Positions 9,121 through 18,529 of a DNA stretch of 64,000 bases are shown in pieces. The stretch is taken from NCBI RefSeq assembly GCF_029625215.1, contig NZ_CP121197.1:4402001-4466000 (forward strand), given 5' to 3'. The notes beneath the pieces are model-generated. The model did no database searches. It was not told the origin of the DNA and saw nothing but the letters and a program-made list of their open reading frames with translations. The position numbers and the translations under genes were made by a program. Every line of letters starts with the position of its first letter. The stretch's first letter is position 1. Origin of the DNA: Aurantibacillus circumpalustris. GTDB lineage: Bacteria; Bacteroidota; Bacteroidia; B-17B0; Aurantibacillaceae.

Positions 9121-10341
9121 CTAAAAAGTAAGGTTCACTACTTTGGTTTCCTTACCCCGTAAAATTTCAACAGTTGTTGAGTCGCCTTTATTATATTTTG
9201 ATAAGGCTTTCATGTAAGACATCACATCTAATACTTTATCCTCGCCCAATTTCTTAACCACATCTCCTTTTTCGATTCCTGCTTTAAAAGCTGGTTTATT
9301 ATCTGTAACGCCGTCAATGCGCATGCCTTCGCCTTCGTAAGTATAATCTGGCATTACGCCCATAGTCACTTTAAAAGATGACTTACCAGTATCAGGAGTA
9401 CGCGTTTTACTAAATGTTAGCTTAGGATAATTATATGTTTTTTCAATAATAGTCACAATATAATTCAACACTTCCGCTTCACCTTTATAATTTATTTTTT
9501 CTGCATCATCAGAAGGCTTATGGTAATCACTATGCTGACCAGTAAAAAAATGTAGTACAGGGATATCTTTTAAATAAAAAGAAGTTTGATCGCTTGGTCC
9601 TATGCCACTGCTGTCTTTTTTAATGCTTAAGGCGGTTTGAATGGAATCAATTAGAGGAACAAAAACCGGCGAAGTCCCAACTCCATAAACAATTATTTTT
9701 TTTGTTGAATCATTTAATCTTCCAATCATATCCATATTCACCATATAATTTATTGTTAAAAGATCAATATCTGGTTTATCGCACCATTTCTTAGAGCCAA
9801 GCAAACCCAGTTCTTCACCACTAAAACACATAAATAAAAAATTAAAAGGCTCTTTTTTATTATTTGAGGAAAAATATCTTGCGAGTTCCATTACTCCAAC
9901 AGTTCCACTCGCGTTGTCATCGGCTCCATTGTGTATTTTACCTTCCGGATTTGGATCAAGACTATTGTGGTCGTGTCCTAGACCTAAGTGATCATAATGC
10001 GCTCCAATAACTATGGTATAAGGTGCTTTGTTATCAAGAAAACCCACAACATTATTAGATGATTTTTCCTTTATCCCAACCAGCGACGTATCATGTGGAT
10101 CTGGATTCTTTTTAAAATTATATGGACGCAAGTAAGAATTATTATATGCTGTTAGTCCAAGTTTTTTAAATTCAGTAGCTATATAATTTGCTGCTAATAT
10201 TTCTTCAGGAGAAGATGTACCCCTGCCTTTTAATTTATCTGAAGCTAAAAAGGAAATATGTTGTTTTATTGTGCTTTCTTTAAAATTCTGTCCCGTTAAA
10301 GTAACAGAAAAGAAAACGAATAGAATACTAATTTTACGCAT
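9121..10341 (-). CDS. M28 family aminopeptidase with C-terminal PDZ domain
   Basis: This secreted zinc exopeptidase has 406 residues and a signal peptide of about 18. Zinc and catalytic residues of family M28 are visible: HYDHLG with His115 and Asp117, NGADDNASG with Asp141, SGEELG with Glu176/Glu177, NMDMIGR with Asp204, and a final His in GQHSDYHKPSDD. The last 90 residues form a PDZ domain (GMRIDGVTDNKPAFKAGIEK onward), a common pairing in Bacteroidota. It presumably trims peptides in the periplasm. It is convergent with the DUF4293 gene and divergent from purK. Confidence 0.9.
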   Translation of the reverse strand: MRKISILFVFFSVTLTGQNFKESTIKQHISFLASDKLKGRGTSSPEEILAANYIATEFKKLGLTAYNNSYLRPYNFKKNPDPHDTSLVGIKEKSSNNVVGFLDNKAPYTIVIGAHYDHLGLGHDHNSLDPNPEGKIHNGADDNASGTVGVMELARYFSSNNKKEPFNFLFMCFSGEELGLLGSKKWCDKPDIDLLTINYMVNMDMIGRLNDSTKKIIVYGVGTSPVFVPLIDSIQTALSIKKDSSGIGPSDQTSFYLKDIPVLHFFTGQHSDYHKPSDDAEKINYKGEAEVLNYIVTIIEKTYNYPKLTFSKTRTPDTGKSSFKVTMGVMPDYTYEGEGMRIDGVTDNKPAFKAGIEKGDVVKKLGEDKVLDVMSYMKALSKYNKGDSTTVEILRGKETKVVNLTF

Positions 10342-10397
10342 GCCTAAAGGTATAAATTATTCCTCAAGCTTAAGGCTTTATAATATCTGTAAATAGC

Positions 10398-10405
10398 TAT
10401 CTTTG
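10398..10405 (+). promoter_or_regulatory. Bacteroidota-type -7 box of purK (TATCTTTG)
   Basis: TATCTTTG matches the TAnnTTTG -7 consensus of the Bacteroidota primary sigma factor and lies 19 bases before the purK ATG at 10424. No strong TTG -33 box is obvious at the usual distance. Confidence 0.55.
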
Positions 10406-10423
10406 CAACGAAATAAAAAACTA

Positions 10424-11563
10424 ATGGACAAAACAATTCAACAACTTCATATAGGTATTTTAGGTGGTGGGCAACTTGGTAGAATGATTATACAAAATGC
10501 CATTAATTTAAATCTTAATATTTCCATTTTAGATCCAGATAAAAATGCACCATGCAGACATTTGGTGAAAAAATTTACTCAAGGAAGTTTAACAGATTTT
10601 GAAACAGTATACGATTTTGGTAAGGATAAAGACCTTATTACTATTGAGATTGAAAACGTAAATATTGAAGCGCTCAAAGCCCTAGAAAAAGAAGGAAAAA
10701 AAGTATTTCCCCAGCCACATATTATAGAACTTATCCAAGATAAAGGTTCTCAAAAAATGTTTTACCAGAGAAATAACATTCCTAGTCCTGATTTTTTTCT
10801 TGTGGAAAATAAAAAACAAATTAGCAAATACGCTGATTATTTTCCTTTCTTTCAAAAACTTCGTACCGGTGGTTATGATGGAAAAGGTGTTACTAAGCTT
10901 GTTAGTCCGCATCACTTAGATAAAGCTTTTGAAGCGCCAAGTGTGTTAGAACGCTTGGTTGATTTTGATAAAGAACTTTCGGTGATTGTAGCGAGAAGTG
11001 AAAGCGGAGAAATTAAGTGTTTTCCTGTTGTGGAATGCGAGTTTAACCCGGAAGCTAATTTAGTGGAGTATTTATTTAGTCCCGCAGATATCAAGAAAAC
11101 AGTTGAAAAAGAAGCCATTAAAATTGCCACTTCTGTTGCTGAAAAGCTAGGAATAGTGGGCTTGCTAGCGGTTGAATTATTTTTAACTAAGGACGGAAAA
11201 ATACTAGTAAACGAAGTTGCTCCGCGTCCTCACAACAGCGGACATCATACCATTGAAGCCAATGTAACGTCGCAGTTTGAACAACATTTACGTGCTATTT
11301 TAAATTTACCCTTAGGTGATACGTCGATCGTAAGAGCAGGTGTAATGGTTAATTTACTTGGTGATTTCGGACATGAAGGAACCGCAATTTATCAGGGTCT
11401 CGAAGATGTTCTGAAGTTTAGTGGGGTTTATGTTCATTTGTACGGGAAGGCAACTACAAAACCTTTCCGAAAAATGGGACACGCAACTATTGTAGATAAC
11501 GATATTTTGAAGGCTAAGCAGAAGGCTAAGTTGGTAAAAAACACCTTAAAGATTGTTGCTTAA
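10424..11563 (+). CDS. purK: 5-(carboxyamino)imidazole ribonucleotide synthase PurK
   Basis: PurK is the ATP-grasp enzyme that carboxylates AIR with bicarbonate in purine synthesis. The 379-residue protein opens with the nucleotide-binding IGILGGGQLGRMI, has the ATP-grasp loop RTGGYDGKGV, and near the C-terminal third EVAPRPHNSGH, the PurK signature. A longer reading with TTG at 10403 is possible, but the ATG at 10424 sits correctly behind a -7 promoter box that ends at 10405, so the longer form would not be transcribed. No purE is adjacent. Confidence 0.93.
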   Translation: MDKTIQQLHIGILGGGQLGRMIIQNAINLNLNISILDPDKNAPCRHLVKKFTQGSLTDFETVYDFGKDKDLITIEIENVNIEALKALEKEGKKVFPQPHIIELIQDKGSQKMFYQRNNIPSPDFFLVENKKQISKYADYFPFFQKLRTGGYDGKGVTKLVSPHHLDKAFEAPSVLERLVDFDKELSVIVARSESGEIKCFPVVECEFNPEANLVEYLFSPADIKKTVEKEAIKIATSVAEKLGIVGLLAVELFLTKDGKILVNEVAPRPHNSGHHTIEANVTSQFEQHLRAILNLPLGDTSIVRAGVMVNLLGDFGHEGTAIYQGLEDVLKFSGVYVHLYGKATTKPFRKMGHATIVDNDILKAKQKAKLVKNTLKIVA

Positions 11564-11632
11564 CGCCATTAAAAGTTGAAAGTTATAAAGTTACTAGTTA
11601 GATTTTTAGTTTAAAATTTAGGATTTAGGTTT

Positions 11633-11992
11633 ATGGAAAAACGTACATGCCCAGAGTGCGGAGATGTTATAAAAGGCAGAGTTGATAAAAAATTCTGTAG
11701 CGACATGTGTCGCAATGCTTATAACAACAAACAAAATAGCGATACTAATAATTATGTGAGGAACATAAATAACTCGTTAAGGAAAAATCGTCGCATATTA
11801 GAAGAGACCTTAATTGGTGAAAAAACTACTATTGCGAAACAGAAGCTAATTGATAAGGGCTTTAATTTTAGTTTCTATACCAACCAAATTACCACCAAAA
11901 ACAATCACGTGTACACGTTTTGTTATGAATTTGGATACTTGCCTATCGAGGACAAGGATTTGATTTTAATCGTAAAAAGAAAATCGGATTAA
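11633..11992 (+). CDS. Small zinc-ribbon protein
   Basis: This 119-residue protein begins with a treble-clef-like zinc motif: Cys6-x2-Cys9 (CPEC) and Cys22-x3-Cys26 (CSDMC). The remainder is a basic helical region (LRKNRRILEETL) and a beta-rich end. Proteins of this look are common in Bacteroidota and annotated as hypothetical; binding to nucleic acid or ribosome is plausible but not shown. The stop overlaps, tail to tail, the stop of the nucleoid-associated gene on the other strand. Confidence 0.7.
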   Translation: MEKRTCPECGDVIKGRVDKKFCSDMCRNAYNNKQNSDTNNYVRNINNSLRKNRRILEETLIGEKTTIAKQKLIDKGFNFSFYTNQITTKNNHVYTFCYEFGYLPIEDKDLILIVKRKSD

Positions 11993-13047
11993 TTGTTGGT
12001 TTCCTCGTTTATGTAAAACAATTTGTAGTATTTCAACCCACGCTCTTCATCAAAGCCACGTTCTACGTAATCGTGTTTTGAATGAATATAGATGTGAAAA
12101 TTTTTATCCAGTTTCACAACACTCTTCATGTATTTTGCGTTCTTTTTTACAGCTGTTTGAGATACTTCGAACTCATCAATTGCAGTAAGATCTAACCGCT
12201 TATTATAATCACCACGGTAATCGTTAAAAGCTTCAATAATTTCAGGTTGTACAAGGACTTCCTTTTCAAAATCTTTTAAATTAAAATTATCCTTTTCTTT
12301 AAAATAAGACGCACTCTTATTTAGCATCATCATTTGATCCTTCTTATCCACATTGTTTGCTTCCGTGAGAATTTCCTCACAAAAACCGCGCGAAGTATCC
12401 ATGAAATTTTTAGTATGGTAATATCCGTTTGGTTTTATAACTGCATTTAAAAAGTCTTCTTCCCAATAAAGTGCGCATTCTGCTACACGGTTATTCGTGT
12501 CTACAATGCTCATTTTATAACCTTTCTTTTTTTCTGTATTAAACACCAAGCAGCCTTTATCCAGTTTGTTGATATTAATTCCATTATCGCAATCCACATC
12601 AAATTCATCCACATGTTGGTAAACTTTTAGAAAGGTTTCTTTATTCTCCGTTTTAAAATAACCAACTGCATCACAAAGTTCACCGTCGACCATTGCATCT
12701 TTAAAATAACAGACAAAAAATTCTCCGCCGTTAATTTTTGGATGCATACTTTGATTGTATAGGTGTGTTGCTACTTGTTTTGAAACATCTACAAAGCTTT
12801 TCTGTGAAGTAAAAAGATCTTCTGTTGCGTTTGCTACACTTGCTAAAGAGATATCTACTTTGCCTTTGAATTGATAATAGATATCCGTTTTAAATGGCGT
12901 TAAAAAGTAACGAAGGACTGTTTCTTTTACGAAATCATCTTTAAACTCTATTACTTTTTCACTACAGGTAAGTTCTTCTCCTAAACCCTTATTTCCAACA
13001 AAATGTACTGTAAAATGTGTGAGTTGCGCTCTTGAAAAATCGATCAT
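11989..13047 (-). CDS. 37-kDa nucleoid-associated protein (NdpA/YejK family)
   Basis: The 352-residue protein matches, by its opening (residues 1-60, ending in a region like YFLTPFKTDIYYQF) and overall length, the nucleoid-associated protein family PF04245. Members bind DNA or the nucleoid; the molecular role is unsettled. There is no signal peptide or membrane segment and the protein is acidic. It stands alone on the minus strand, convergent with the zinc-ribbon gene and divergent from prc. Confidence 0.8.
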   Translation of the reverse strand: MIDFSRAQLTHFTVHFVGNKGLGEELTCSEKVIEFKDDFVKETVLRYFLTPFKTDIYYQFKGKVDISLASVANATEDLFTSQKSFVDVSKQVATHLYNQSMHPKINGGEFFVCYFKDAMVDGELCDAVGYFKTENKETFLKVYQHVDEFDVDCDNGININKLDKGCLVFNTEKKKGYKMSIVDTNNRVAECALYWEEDFLNAVIKPNGYYHTKNFMDTSRGFCEEILTEANNVDKKDQMMMLNKSASYFKEKDNFNLKDFEKEVLVQPEIIEAFNDYRGDYNKRLDLTAIDEFEVSQTAVKKNAKYMKSVVKLDKNFHIYIHSKHDYVERGFDEERGLKYYKLFYINEETNN

Positions 13048-13173
13048 AATTAATTTCTAAAAGGTTAAATATAGTATTCTTAATCACTCTTCATTTAACA
13101 ATATTTAAACAAGTTTTAAGTCTCTGAGGCTAAAATAAGTGATGGACGGAATAGTAATTGCTGATTATTAAAT

Positions 13174-13181
13174 TAATTTTG
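13174..13181 (+). promoter_or_regulatory. -7 box upstream of prc (TAATTTTG)
   Basis: TAATTTTG fits the TAnnTTTG consensus and lies 26 bases before the prc ATG at 13208. The -33 element is not clear. Confidence 0.5.
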
Positions 13182-13207
13182 TATGTAACGCTTTAAATAC
13201 TTTTCCT

Positions 13208-15388
13208 ATGCGAAAAATAACATCTAAAATCACTAAAAAAGTAGCCATCATTTTTAGTGTGGCTATACTTTCTTCATTTACTTTACTGAAATTTGTTTTC
13301 GATAAAAATGATGTCATTCTAGGTCTTTTATTTGATAGCCTAAATCAGGCACATTACTCACCACAAACATTGGACGACACTTTTAGTGAAAAAGTATTTG
13401 ACTTGTATCTTCATAACGCTTTTAATAAGCAATTTTTATTACAAAGTGATATTGACGAGTTAAATAAATACCGTCATGATATTGATGATGAAATTGCTTC
13501 TCAACGTCATGATTTTTTTACTGTAGCACAAGAAATTGTGGCAAAACGCATTAAAGAAAAAGAAGATTGGAGCAAAGAGATACTGTCACAACCTTTTGAC
13601 CATACCACTGAAGAGGAATACGAAACAGATTACAAAAAACTTCCTTACGCTAAAACAAATGAGGACTTAAAAAACGAATGGCGTAAAGTACTTAAGTACC
13701 GGGTATTATTTCGTTTAGATGATATGTTGAATAAAGCAGAGAAAAAAGATTCCTCTTTGGCGTCAGTGTCTGACAAAAAAATCACACAAGCTCAATTAAG
13801 CGTAGCGCAAGTAGACAATGCGGAGTTGAAAATGGATGTAATTGAACAAAAAATTGAAAGTGGGAAATTATTTGATTCGCTTGAAACAGACGCGCGTAAA
13901 AAAACATTAAAAGAGCAGGAAGATTGGTTTAAGCGTCTAAATAAGATCACTCCTCGTGATCGCTTTTCAGAGTTTGCAAATGCTTTTACAGGTGTTTATG
14001 ACCCACACACGCAATACTTTGCTCCAAAAGATAAAAAAAGATTCGATCAAGGTATGAGTGGGCAGTTTGAAGGAATCGGAGCCCGTCTACAGCAAAAAGA
14101 TGGTATTTTAAAAGTGAGCGAAATTATTGTTGGGAGTCCAAGCTACAAACAAGGCGATTTAAAGGCCGGTGATGATATTATTAAAGTTGCGCAAGGCGCA
14201 GCTGACCCTGTAGATATTACCAATATGGACATGGAAGATGCGATTGAACTTATTAAAGGTAAAAAAGGTACGGAGGTACGTTTGACTGTTAGGAAAACTG
14301 ATAATAGCTTAAAAGTAATTCCAATCATCAGAGATGTAATTGAGATTGAAGAAACTTTTGCGAAAAGCGCTTTATTGGATAACAAAAATAAACTGGGCTA
14401 TATTTATCTTCCTTCGTTTTATACCGACTTTACAAGAAATGGTGCTCGTCATTGTTCACAAGACATGCGTAAAGAAATTGAGAAGCTTAAGAAACAAAAT
14501 ATAAAAGGTCTGGTAGTTGATTTACGTGACAATGGCGGCGGTTCTCTACAAGAAGTTGTTGAAATGGCCGGTTTGTTTTTCACTAAAGGTCCAGTAGTTC
14601 AGGTTAAAGGGAAAGGCAACTTGCCTTTAAATGTAATGGAAGATAGAAATCCAGATGTTGTTTGGGATGGTCCTTTAACTATATTGATTAATCACAATAG
14701 TGCTAGTGCTAGCGAAATTCTTGCTGCTGCCATTCAGGATTATAAACGCGGTGTAATTATGGGTACAAATAGTTTTGGTAAGGGTACTGTTCAGTCATTC
14801 TTAAATCTTGATGATTTTTTACTTAAACAATTTGATACCATAAAACCAATTGGTTCAGTAAAGATAACACAACAAAAGTTTTATCGCATTAATGGTGGCG
14901 CCACTCAATTAAAAGGCGTTACACCAGACATTGAATTGCCAGATCCCTATGCATTAATTGATCGTGGCGAAAAAGAGTACGAAAATCCTATGCCTTGGGA
15001 TGAAATAACTCGTGCCAACTATCAGGAGTTTACGGCTATTAATTACTCTAAAGTAATTAAGAATAGTCACAAACGTATTGCAACGAGTCCACAGTTTGGT
15101 TTAATTGAAACTCAATCAAAAGAAATAAAAATTAAAAAAGATGACACCAAGTACAATTTAAATCTTGCAGCCTTTAGAGCAGAACAAAAACAATTGCGTG
15201 ATCAGAATAAAAAATATGAAGATTTACGCAAGGAAATCAAAGGCTTTAATGCCTTACTTTTAGATGAAGATAAATTAAGATTAACTGATGATACAGCGCG
15301 TTTAAATAGAGAAAGTAAATGGGCGCAGAATATTGCTAAGGATCTTTATATATACGAGGCTAGTAATGTGTTGAATGACCTTAACTAA
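13208..15388 (+). CDS. prc: Carboxy-terminal processing protease (Prc/Tsp, S41A)
   Basis: This 726-residue periplasmic protease trims protein C-termini. After an N-terminal signal or anchor (residues 11-30) comes a helical domain, a PDZ domain (GIGARLQQKDGILKVSEI onward, about 280-370) and the S41 protease domain. The catalytic set is intact: Ser500 in NSASASEI, Lys525 in SFGKGTVQ and Gln529, with the same spacing as E. coli Prc (S430/K455/Q459). A C-terminal helical extension of about 130 residues matches the Tsp type rather than short CtpA. It stands alone, convergent with infC across a bidirectional terminator. Confidence 0.95.
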   Translation: MRKITSKITKKVAIIFSVAILSSFTLLKFVFDKNDVILGLLFDSLNQAHYSPQTLDDTFSEKVFDLYLHNAFNKQFLLQSDIDELNKYRHDIDDEIASQRHDFFTVAQEIVAKRIKEKEDWSKEILSQPFDHTTEEEYETDYKKLPYAKTNEDLKNEWRKVLKYRVLFRLDDMLNKAEKKDSSLASVSDKKITQAQLSVAQVDNAELKMDVIEQKIESGKLFDSLETDARKKTLKEQEDWFKRLNKITPRDRFSEFANAFTGVYDPHTQYFAPKDKKRFDQGMSGQFEGIGARLQQKDGILKVSEIIVGSPSYKQGDLKAGDDIIKVAQGAADPVDITNMDMEDAIELIKGKKGTEVRLTVRKTDNSLKVIPIIRDVIEIEETFAKSALLDNKNKLGYIYLPSFYTDFTRNGARHCSQDMRKEIEKLKKQNIKGLVVDLRDNGGGSLQEVVEMAGLFFTKGPVVQVKGKGNLPLNVMEDRNPDVVWDGPLTILINHNSASASEILAAAIQDYKRGVIMGTNSFGKGTVQSFLNLDDFLLKQFDTIKPIGSVKITQQKFYRINGGATQLKGVTPDIELPDPYALIDRGEKEYENPMPWDEITRANYQEFTAINYSKVIKNSHKRIATSPQFGLIETQSKEIKIKKDDTKYNLNLAAFRAEQKQLRDQNKKYEDLRKEIKGFNALLLDEDKLRLTDDTARLNRESKWAQNIAKDLYIYEASNVLNDLN

Positions 15389-15391
15389 AGG

Positions 15392-15470
15392 TGAATGGAA
15401 AATGTAAGAGGGAAAAGGGAAGATGGGAAAGGTAAGATGGAAAAGGGAAGATGGAAAATTTAGAAGGGTA
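15392..15470. repeat. Simple GGGAAGATGGAAAA-type repeats
   Basis: Purine-rich words of the form GGGAAGATGGAAAA and variants recur several times in this gap after prc. The same kind of word forms a tidy tandem at 29960-30001 after psd. No function is visible. Confidence 0.6.
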
Positions 15471-15485
15471 AATTTAAACCGAAAC

Positions 15486-15522
15486 AAAAAAACCAGAATC
15501 AATACGACTCTGGTTTTTTTTT
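15486..15522. terminator. Bidirectional terminator between prc and infC
   Basis: AACCAGAATC (15491-15500) pairs with GACTCTGGTT (15506-15515), one mismatch, five-base loop. A T run follows on the plus strand and an A run precedes it, so it can serve both prc and infC. Confidence 0.75.
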
Positions 15523-15540
15523 ATTTAATTCGATTAAAGA

Positions 15541-16161
15541 TTATTTTTTTCTAGGTCCGATTAGCATTAGCATTTTCTTACCTTCTAAAGTTGGTAATTG
15601 CTCAGCTTTACCCCACTCTTCTAATTCATTCGCAAAACGCAATAATAAAATTTCACCTTGCACTTTGAAGACAATTTCTCTACCTCTAAAAAATACGTAG
15701 GCTTTAACTTTGCAACCTTCTTGTAAAAATTTAATGGCGTGATTCTTTTTGAAATTAAAATCATGATCGTCGGTATGAGGACCGAAACGAATATCTTTTA
15801 CAACAATTTTTGCTGCTTTCGCTTTAATTTCTTTTGCCTTCTTCTTTTGTTCGTAAAGAAATTTACCGTAGTCTACTATTTTACAAACAGGAGGATCTAC
15901 GTTAGGCGCAATTTCAACAAGGTCTAATCCTTGCTCCCGAGCCATTTCTAAAGCCTTAAGAATTGGGTAAACTCCTGCTTCTATATCATCGCCGACAACA
16001 CGCACTGTTTGCGCATGAATACGACCGTTTACTTTATGTAATTCTTCTTTTACTCCTGGGCGTCTGAAGCCCGCTTTTAAACCCCTTGGTTGTTTGAAAA
16101 CTGGTTTTTGGTCACCACCGGTTGTTGTTGATGATGGGATGTTTGGTTTCTTTTGGTTGAT
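15541..16161 (-). CDS. infC: Translation initiation factor IF-3, non-AUG start
   Basis: IF-3 checks the start codon and keeps ribosomal subunits apart. The conserved N-domain ([19 protein letters not shown]) and C-domain ([16 protein letters not shown], ending [10 protein letters not shown]) are complete only if the frame is read upstream of a GTG at 16005. The frame is open back to a TAA at 16180-16182 and has no AUG, GUG or UUG before that GTG. A strong Shine-Dalgarno GGAGG at 16167-16171 points to ATC at 16159-16161 (spacing five) or ATT at 16162-16164 (spacing two). A rare start at infC is the known basis of IF-3 autoregulation in other bacteria. Predicted length 206-207 residues. It follows thrS; rpmI and rplT do not follow. 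Confidence 0.92.
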   Translation of the reverse strand: MNQKKPNIPSSTTTGGDQKPVFKQPRGLKAGFRRPGVKEELHKVNGRIHAQTVRVVGDDIEAGVYPILKALEMAREQGLDLVEIAPNVDPPVCKIVDYGKFLYEQKKKAKEIKAKAAKIVVKDIRFGPHTDDHDFNFKKNHAIKFLQEGCKVKAYVFFRGREIVFKVQGEILLLRFANELEEWGKAEQLPTLEGKKMLMLIGPRKK

Positions 16162-16166
16162 AATTG

Positions 16167-16171
16167 CCTCC
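16167..16171 (-). promoter_or_regulatory. Shine-Dalgarno sequence of infC (GGAGG)
   Basis: On the minus strand GCGGAGGCAATTATC carries a perfect GGAGG just before ATT/ATC. Other starts checked in this window (purK, prc, psd) lack such a site, so it decides the infC start. Confidence 0.8.
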
Positions 16172-16197
16172 GCTTTTAGTTATACTTTTTGTTTATT

Positions 16198-16290
16198 CTA
16201 GTCTGAAGTTGCTAGTCTATAGTCGTTAGTCCATAACTCGCAGAGATCTTCAACTCGCGACTTTTGACTTATGACCTTTGACTTACAACT
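16198..16290. repeat. Degenerate GACTT/TAGTC word repeats between infC and thrS
   Basis: Words such as TAGTC, ACTCGC and GACTTTTGACTT/GACCTTTGACTT recur through this 128-base gap. They look like decayed short repeats and carry no ORF. The infC message must pass through them if it is co-transcribed with thrS. Confidence 0.55.
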
Positions 16291-16292
16291 TC

Positions 16293-18242
16293 TTATATTT
16301 CTGTTTTTTGTTTAAAATCACTTTCAATTAATTCTTTCACGTAGTTTGCAAAATCTTCAGGGGTAAATGAACCGATATCACCTTTGCTTCTTGCTCTAAC
16401 TGCAATCGTTTTTTCTGCTTCTTCTTTCTCACCTACAACGAGCATGAAAGGTATCTTTTTAATTTCGTTATCACGAATTTTTTTACCGATCTTTTCGTTC
16501 CTATCATCTACAAATCCACGGATGTCAAAGTTACTCAATAAATTTAATACATTTTGGGCGTAATCGTTATATTTTTCTGAAATAGGCAAAATAGCGACTT
16601 GATCGGGAGTTAACCATAAAGGGAAATTTCCAGCACAATGCTCAATTAAAACCGCAATAAAGCGCTCTAAACTTCCAAAAGGTGCCCTGTGAATCATAAC
16701 AGGACGGTGTTTGAGGTTATCGCTGCCAGTATATTCCAACTCAAAACGTTCAGGCAAATTGTAATCCACTTGAATAGTTCCTAACTGCCATTTTCTACCT
16801 AAAGCATCTTTTACCATAAAATCGAGCTTAGGGCCGTAAAATGCCGCTTCACCAAGCTCAGTAACTGTCCTAAGTCCTTTTTCGGCAGCTGATTCAATAA
16901 TAGCTTGTTCAGCGAGTTTCCAATTTTCATCACTGCCGATGTATTTGGCTCCATTATCAGGATCACGTAAAGAAATTTGCGCTGTGTAATCCTTAAAATC
17001 AAGTGCGTTAAACACATGCATTACCAGATCAATTACTTTACAAAACTCTTCCTTCACTTGATCGGGACGTACAAATAAATGCGCATCATCTTGTGTAAAG
17101 CCTCTTACACGTGTTAAACCATGTAATTCACCTTTTTGTTCGTAACGGTAAACAGTTCCGAATTCCGCGTAACGTACTGGTAGATCTTTGTAAGATTTCG
17201 GTGAAGACTTATAAATTTCGCAGTGATGCGGACAATTCATTGGCTTTAAGAAAAATTCTTCGCCTTCATGTGGCGTTTTGATTGGCTGAAAAGAATCAGC
17301 ACCATATTTTTCATAGTGACCTGAGCAAATGTAAAGATCTTTAAGCGCAATGTGAGGCGTAACCACAGGTAAATAACCCGCTTTTGTTTGCGCCTTTTGC
17401 ATAAACTGAATCAAACGTTCGCGCAACATAGCTCCTTTAGGTAACCACAAGGGCAAACCTAAACCAACTTTTTCTGAGAAGGTAAATAATTCAAGTTCTT
17501 TACCAAGCTTACGGTGATCGCGTTTTTTTGCTTCCTCCAAAAGAACTAAATATTCCTTTAAATCTTTGTCTTTTGGAAAAGTGATTCCGTAAATACGGGT
17601 AAGCATTTTATTTTTCTCGTCGCCTTTCCAATAAGCTCCGGCTATGTTTAAAATTTTTGCAGCTTTTATAAATCCGGTAGTAGGAATGTGTGGTCCACGA
17701 CACAAATCAGTAAAATTACCCTGAGTGTAAAGTGTGATATTTCCATCGTCCAAACGCTCTAATAAATCAAGCTTATAGTGATCATCTTTTTCTTTAAAAT
17801 AAGAAATGGCATCGCTTTTAGAGATTTCTTTTCGAATGTAAGTATTGTTTTGGCGTGCCAATTCTAACATTTTTTGTTCGATTTTTTCGAAATCATCTGG
17901 TGTTAACGTTTGACCATCCAAATCAACATCGTAATAAAAACCATTTTCAAGTGGTGGTCCAACCCAGAACTTAACACCTGGATACAAAGCTTCTAAAGCC
18001 TCAGCCATGATGTGTGCTGAAGAATGCCACATGGTTTCTTTTCCAAGAGCATCGTTCCACGTTAAAAGATTTATTGAGGAATCGGAAGAGATTGGGCGTG
18101 TTGCATCCCATACTTCGTTATTTACTTTTGCGGCTAAAACGTTTCTTGCTAAGCCTTCGCTGATACTTTGAGCGATTTGCAATGATGTTGTTCCTTTTTC
18201 ATATTCGCGAATAGAACCATCGGGGAGAGTTATTTTTATCAT
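16293..18242 (-). CDS. thrS: Threonyl-tRNA synthetase
   Basis: ThrS charges tRNA-Thr. The 649-residue protein has the full bacterial architecture: an N-terminal TGS domain ([19 protein letters not shown]), the editing domain with the HxxxH motif in [12 protein letters not shown] and the CRGPH motif, a class II catalytic core with zinc-ligand Cys in [11 protein letters not shown] and the motif 2 loop [17 protein letters not shown], and the C-terminal anticodon-binding domain. A 6-bp hairpin (18257-18275) lies in the leader just before the ATG. infC follows 129 bases downstream, the ancestral thrS-infC order. Confidence 0.97.
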   Translation of the reverse strand: MIKITLPDGSIREYEKGTTSLQIAQSISEGLARNVLAAKVNNEVWDATRPISSDSSINLLTWNDALGKETMWHSSAHIMAEALEALYPGVKFWVGPPLENGFYYDVDLDGQTLTPDDFEKIEQKMLELARQNNTYIRKEISKSDAISYFKEKDDHYKLDLLERLDDGNITLYTQGNFTDLCRGPHIPTTGFIKAAKILNIAGAYWKGDEKNKMLTRIYGITFPKDKDLKEYLVLLEEAKKRDHRKLGKELELFTFSEKVGLGLPLWLPKGAMLRERLIQFMQKAQTKAGYLPVVTPHIALKDLYICSGHYEKYGADSFQPIKTPHEGEEFFLKPMNCPHHCEIYKSSPKSYKDLPVRYAEFGTVYRYEQKGELHGLTRVRGFTQDDAHLFVRPDQVKEEFCKVIDLVMHVFNALDFKDYTAQISLRDPDNGAKYIGSDENWKLAEQAIIESAAEKGLRTVTELGEAAFYGPKLDFMVKDALGRKWQLGTIQVDYNLPERFELEYTGSDNLKHRPVMIHRAPFGSLERFIAVLIEHCAGNFPLWLTPDQVAILPISEKYNDYAQNVLNLLSNFDIRGFVDDRNEKIGKKIRDNEIKKIPFMLVVGEKEEAEKTIAVRARSKGDIGSFTPEDFANYVKELIESDFKQKTEI

Positions 18243-18343
18243 TTAAAATTTTTATTACCTGCAAACAACGCAGGTTTATTTTTCAAGAGTAAAGATAAAA
18301 AAATTAATGCACATACGAAACATCTGTTTTCACTCAAACTAAT

Positions 18344-18424
18344 AAACCTCATAAGAAACATAAGATCACATAAGGCTGACATCTAGTTATAAACTTATAA
18401 TCCCTTATGTTTCTTATGTGGTTT
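18344..18424. repeat. 31-base inverted repeat made from the intergenic repeat unit
   Basis: Arms at 18344-18374 and 18394-18424 are inverted copies, matching at 25 of 31 positions by hand count, around a 19-base loop. Each arm carries CATAAGAAACATAAG, the core of the repeats at 311-429. The element lies between the divergent thrS and lepB genes and lacks a T run, so it is not a normal terminator. Confidence 0.7.
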
Positions 18425-18529
18425 AAATAGCTCCGCAACTAACAAATATTAACAAGCAACAAAACAATACCTTAAAAACTAAGCCGTTTACGATTTATAT
18501 AAAATACATATATTCACACTTTACTATTT

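Noticed and set aside
15541-16005. 154-residue infC starting at GTG 16005
   Set aside because: It would cut off the start of the conserved IF-3 N-domain; the GGAGG and non-AUG start upstream explain the gene better.
18344-18424. Inverted repeat as a terminator
   Set aside because: It lies between divergent genes, has no T run and has a repeat-family core.
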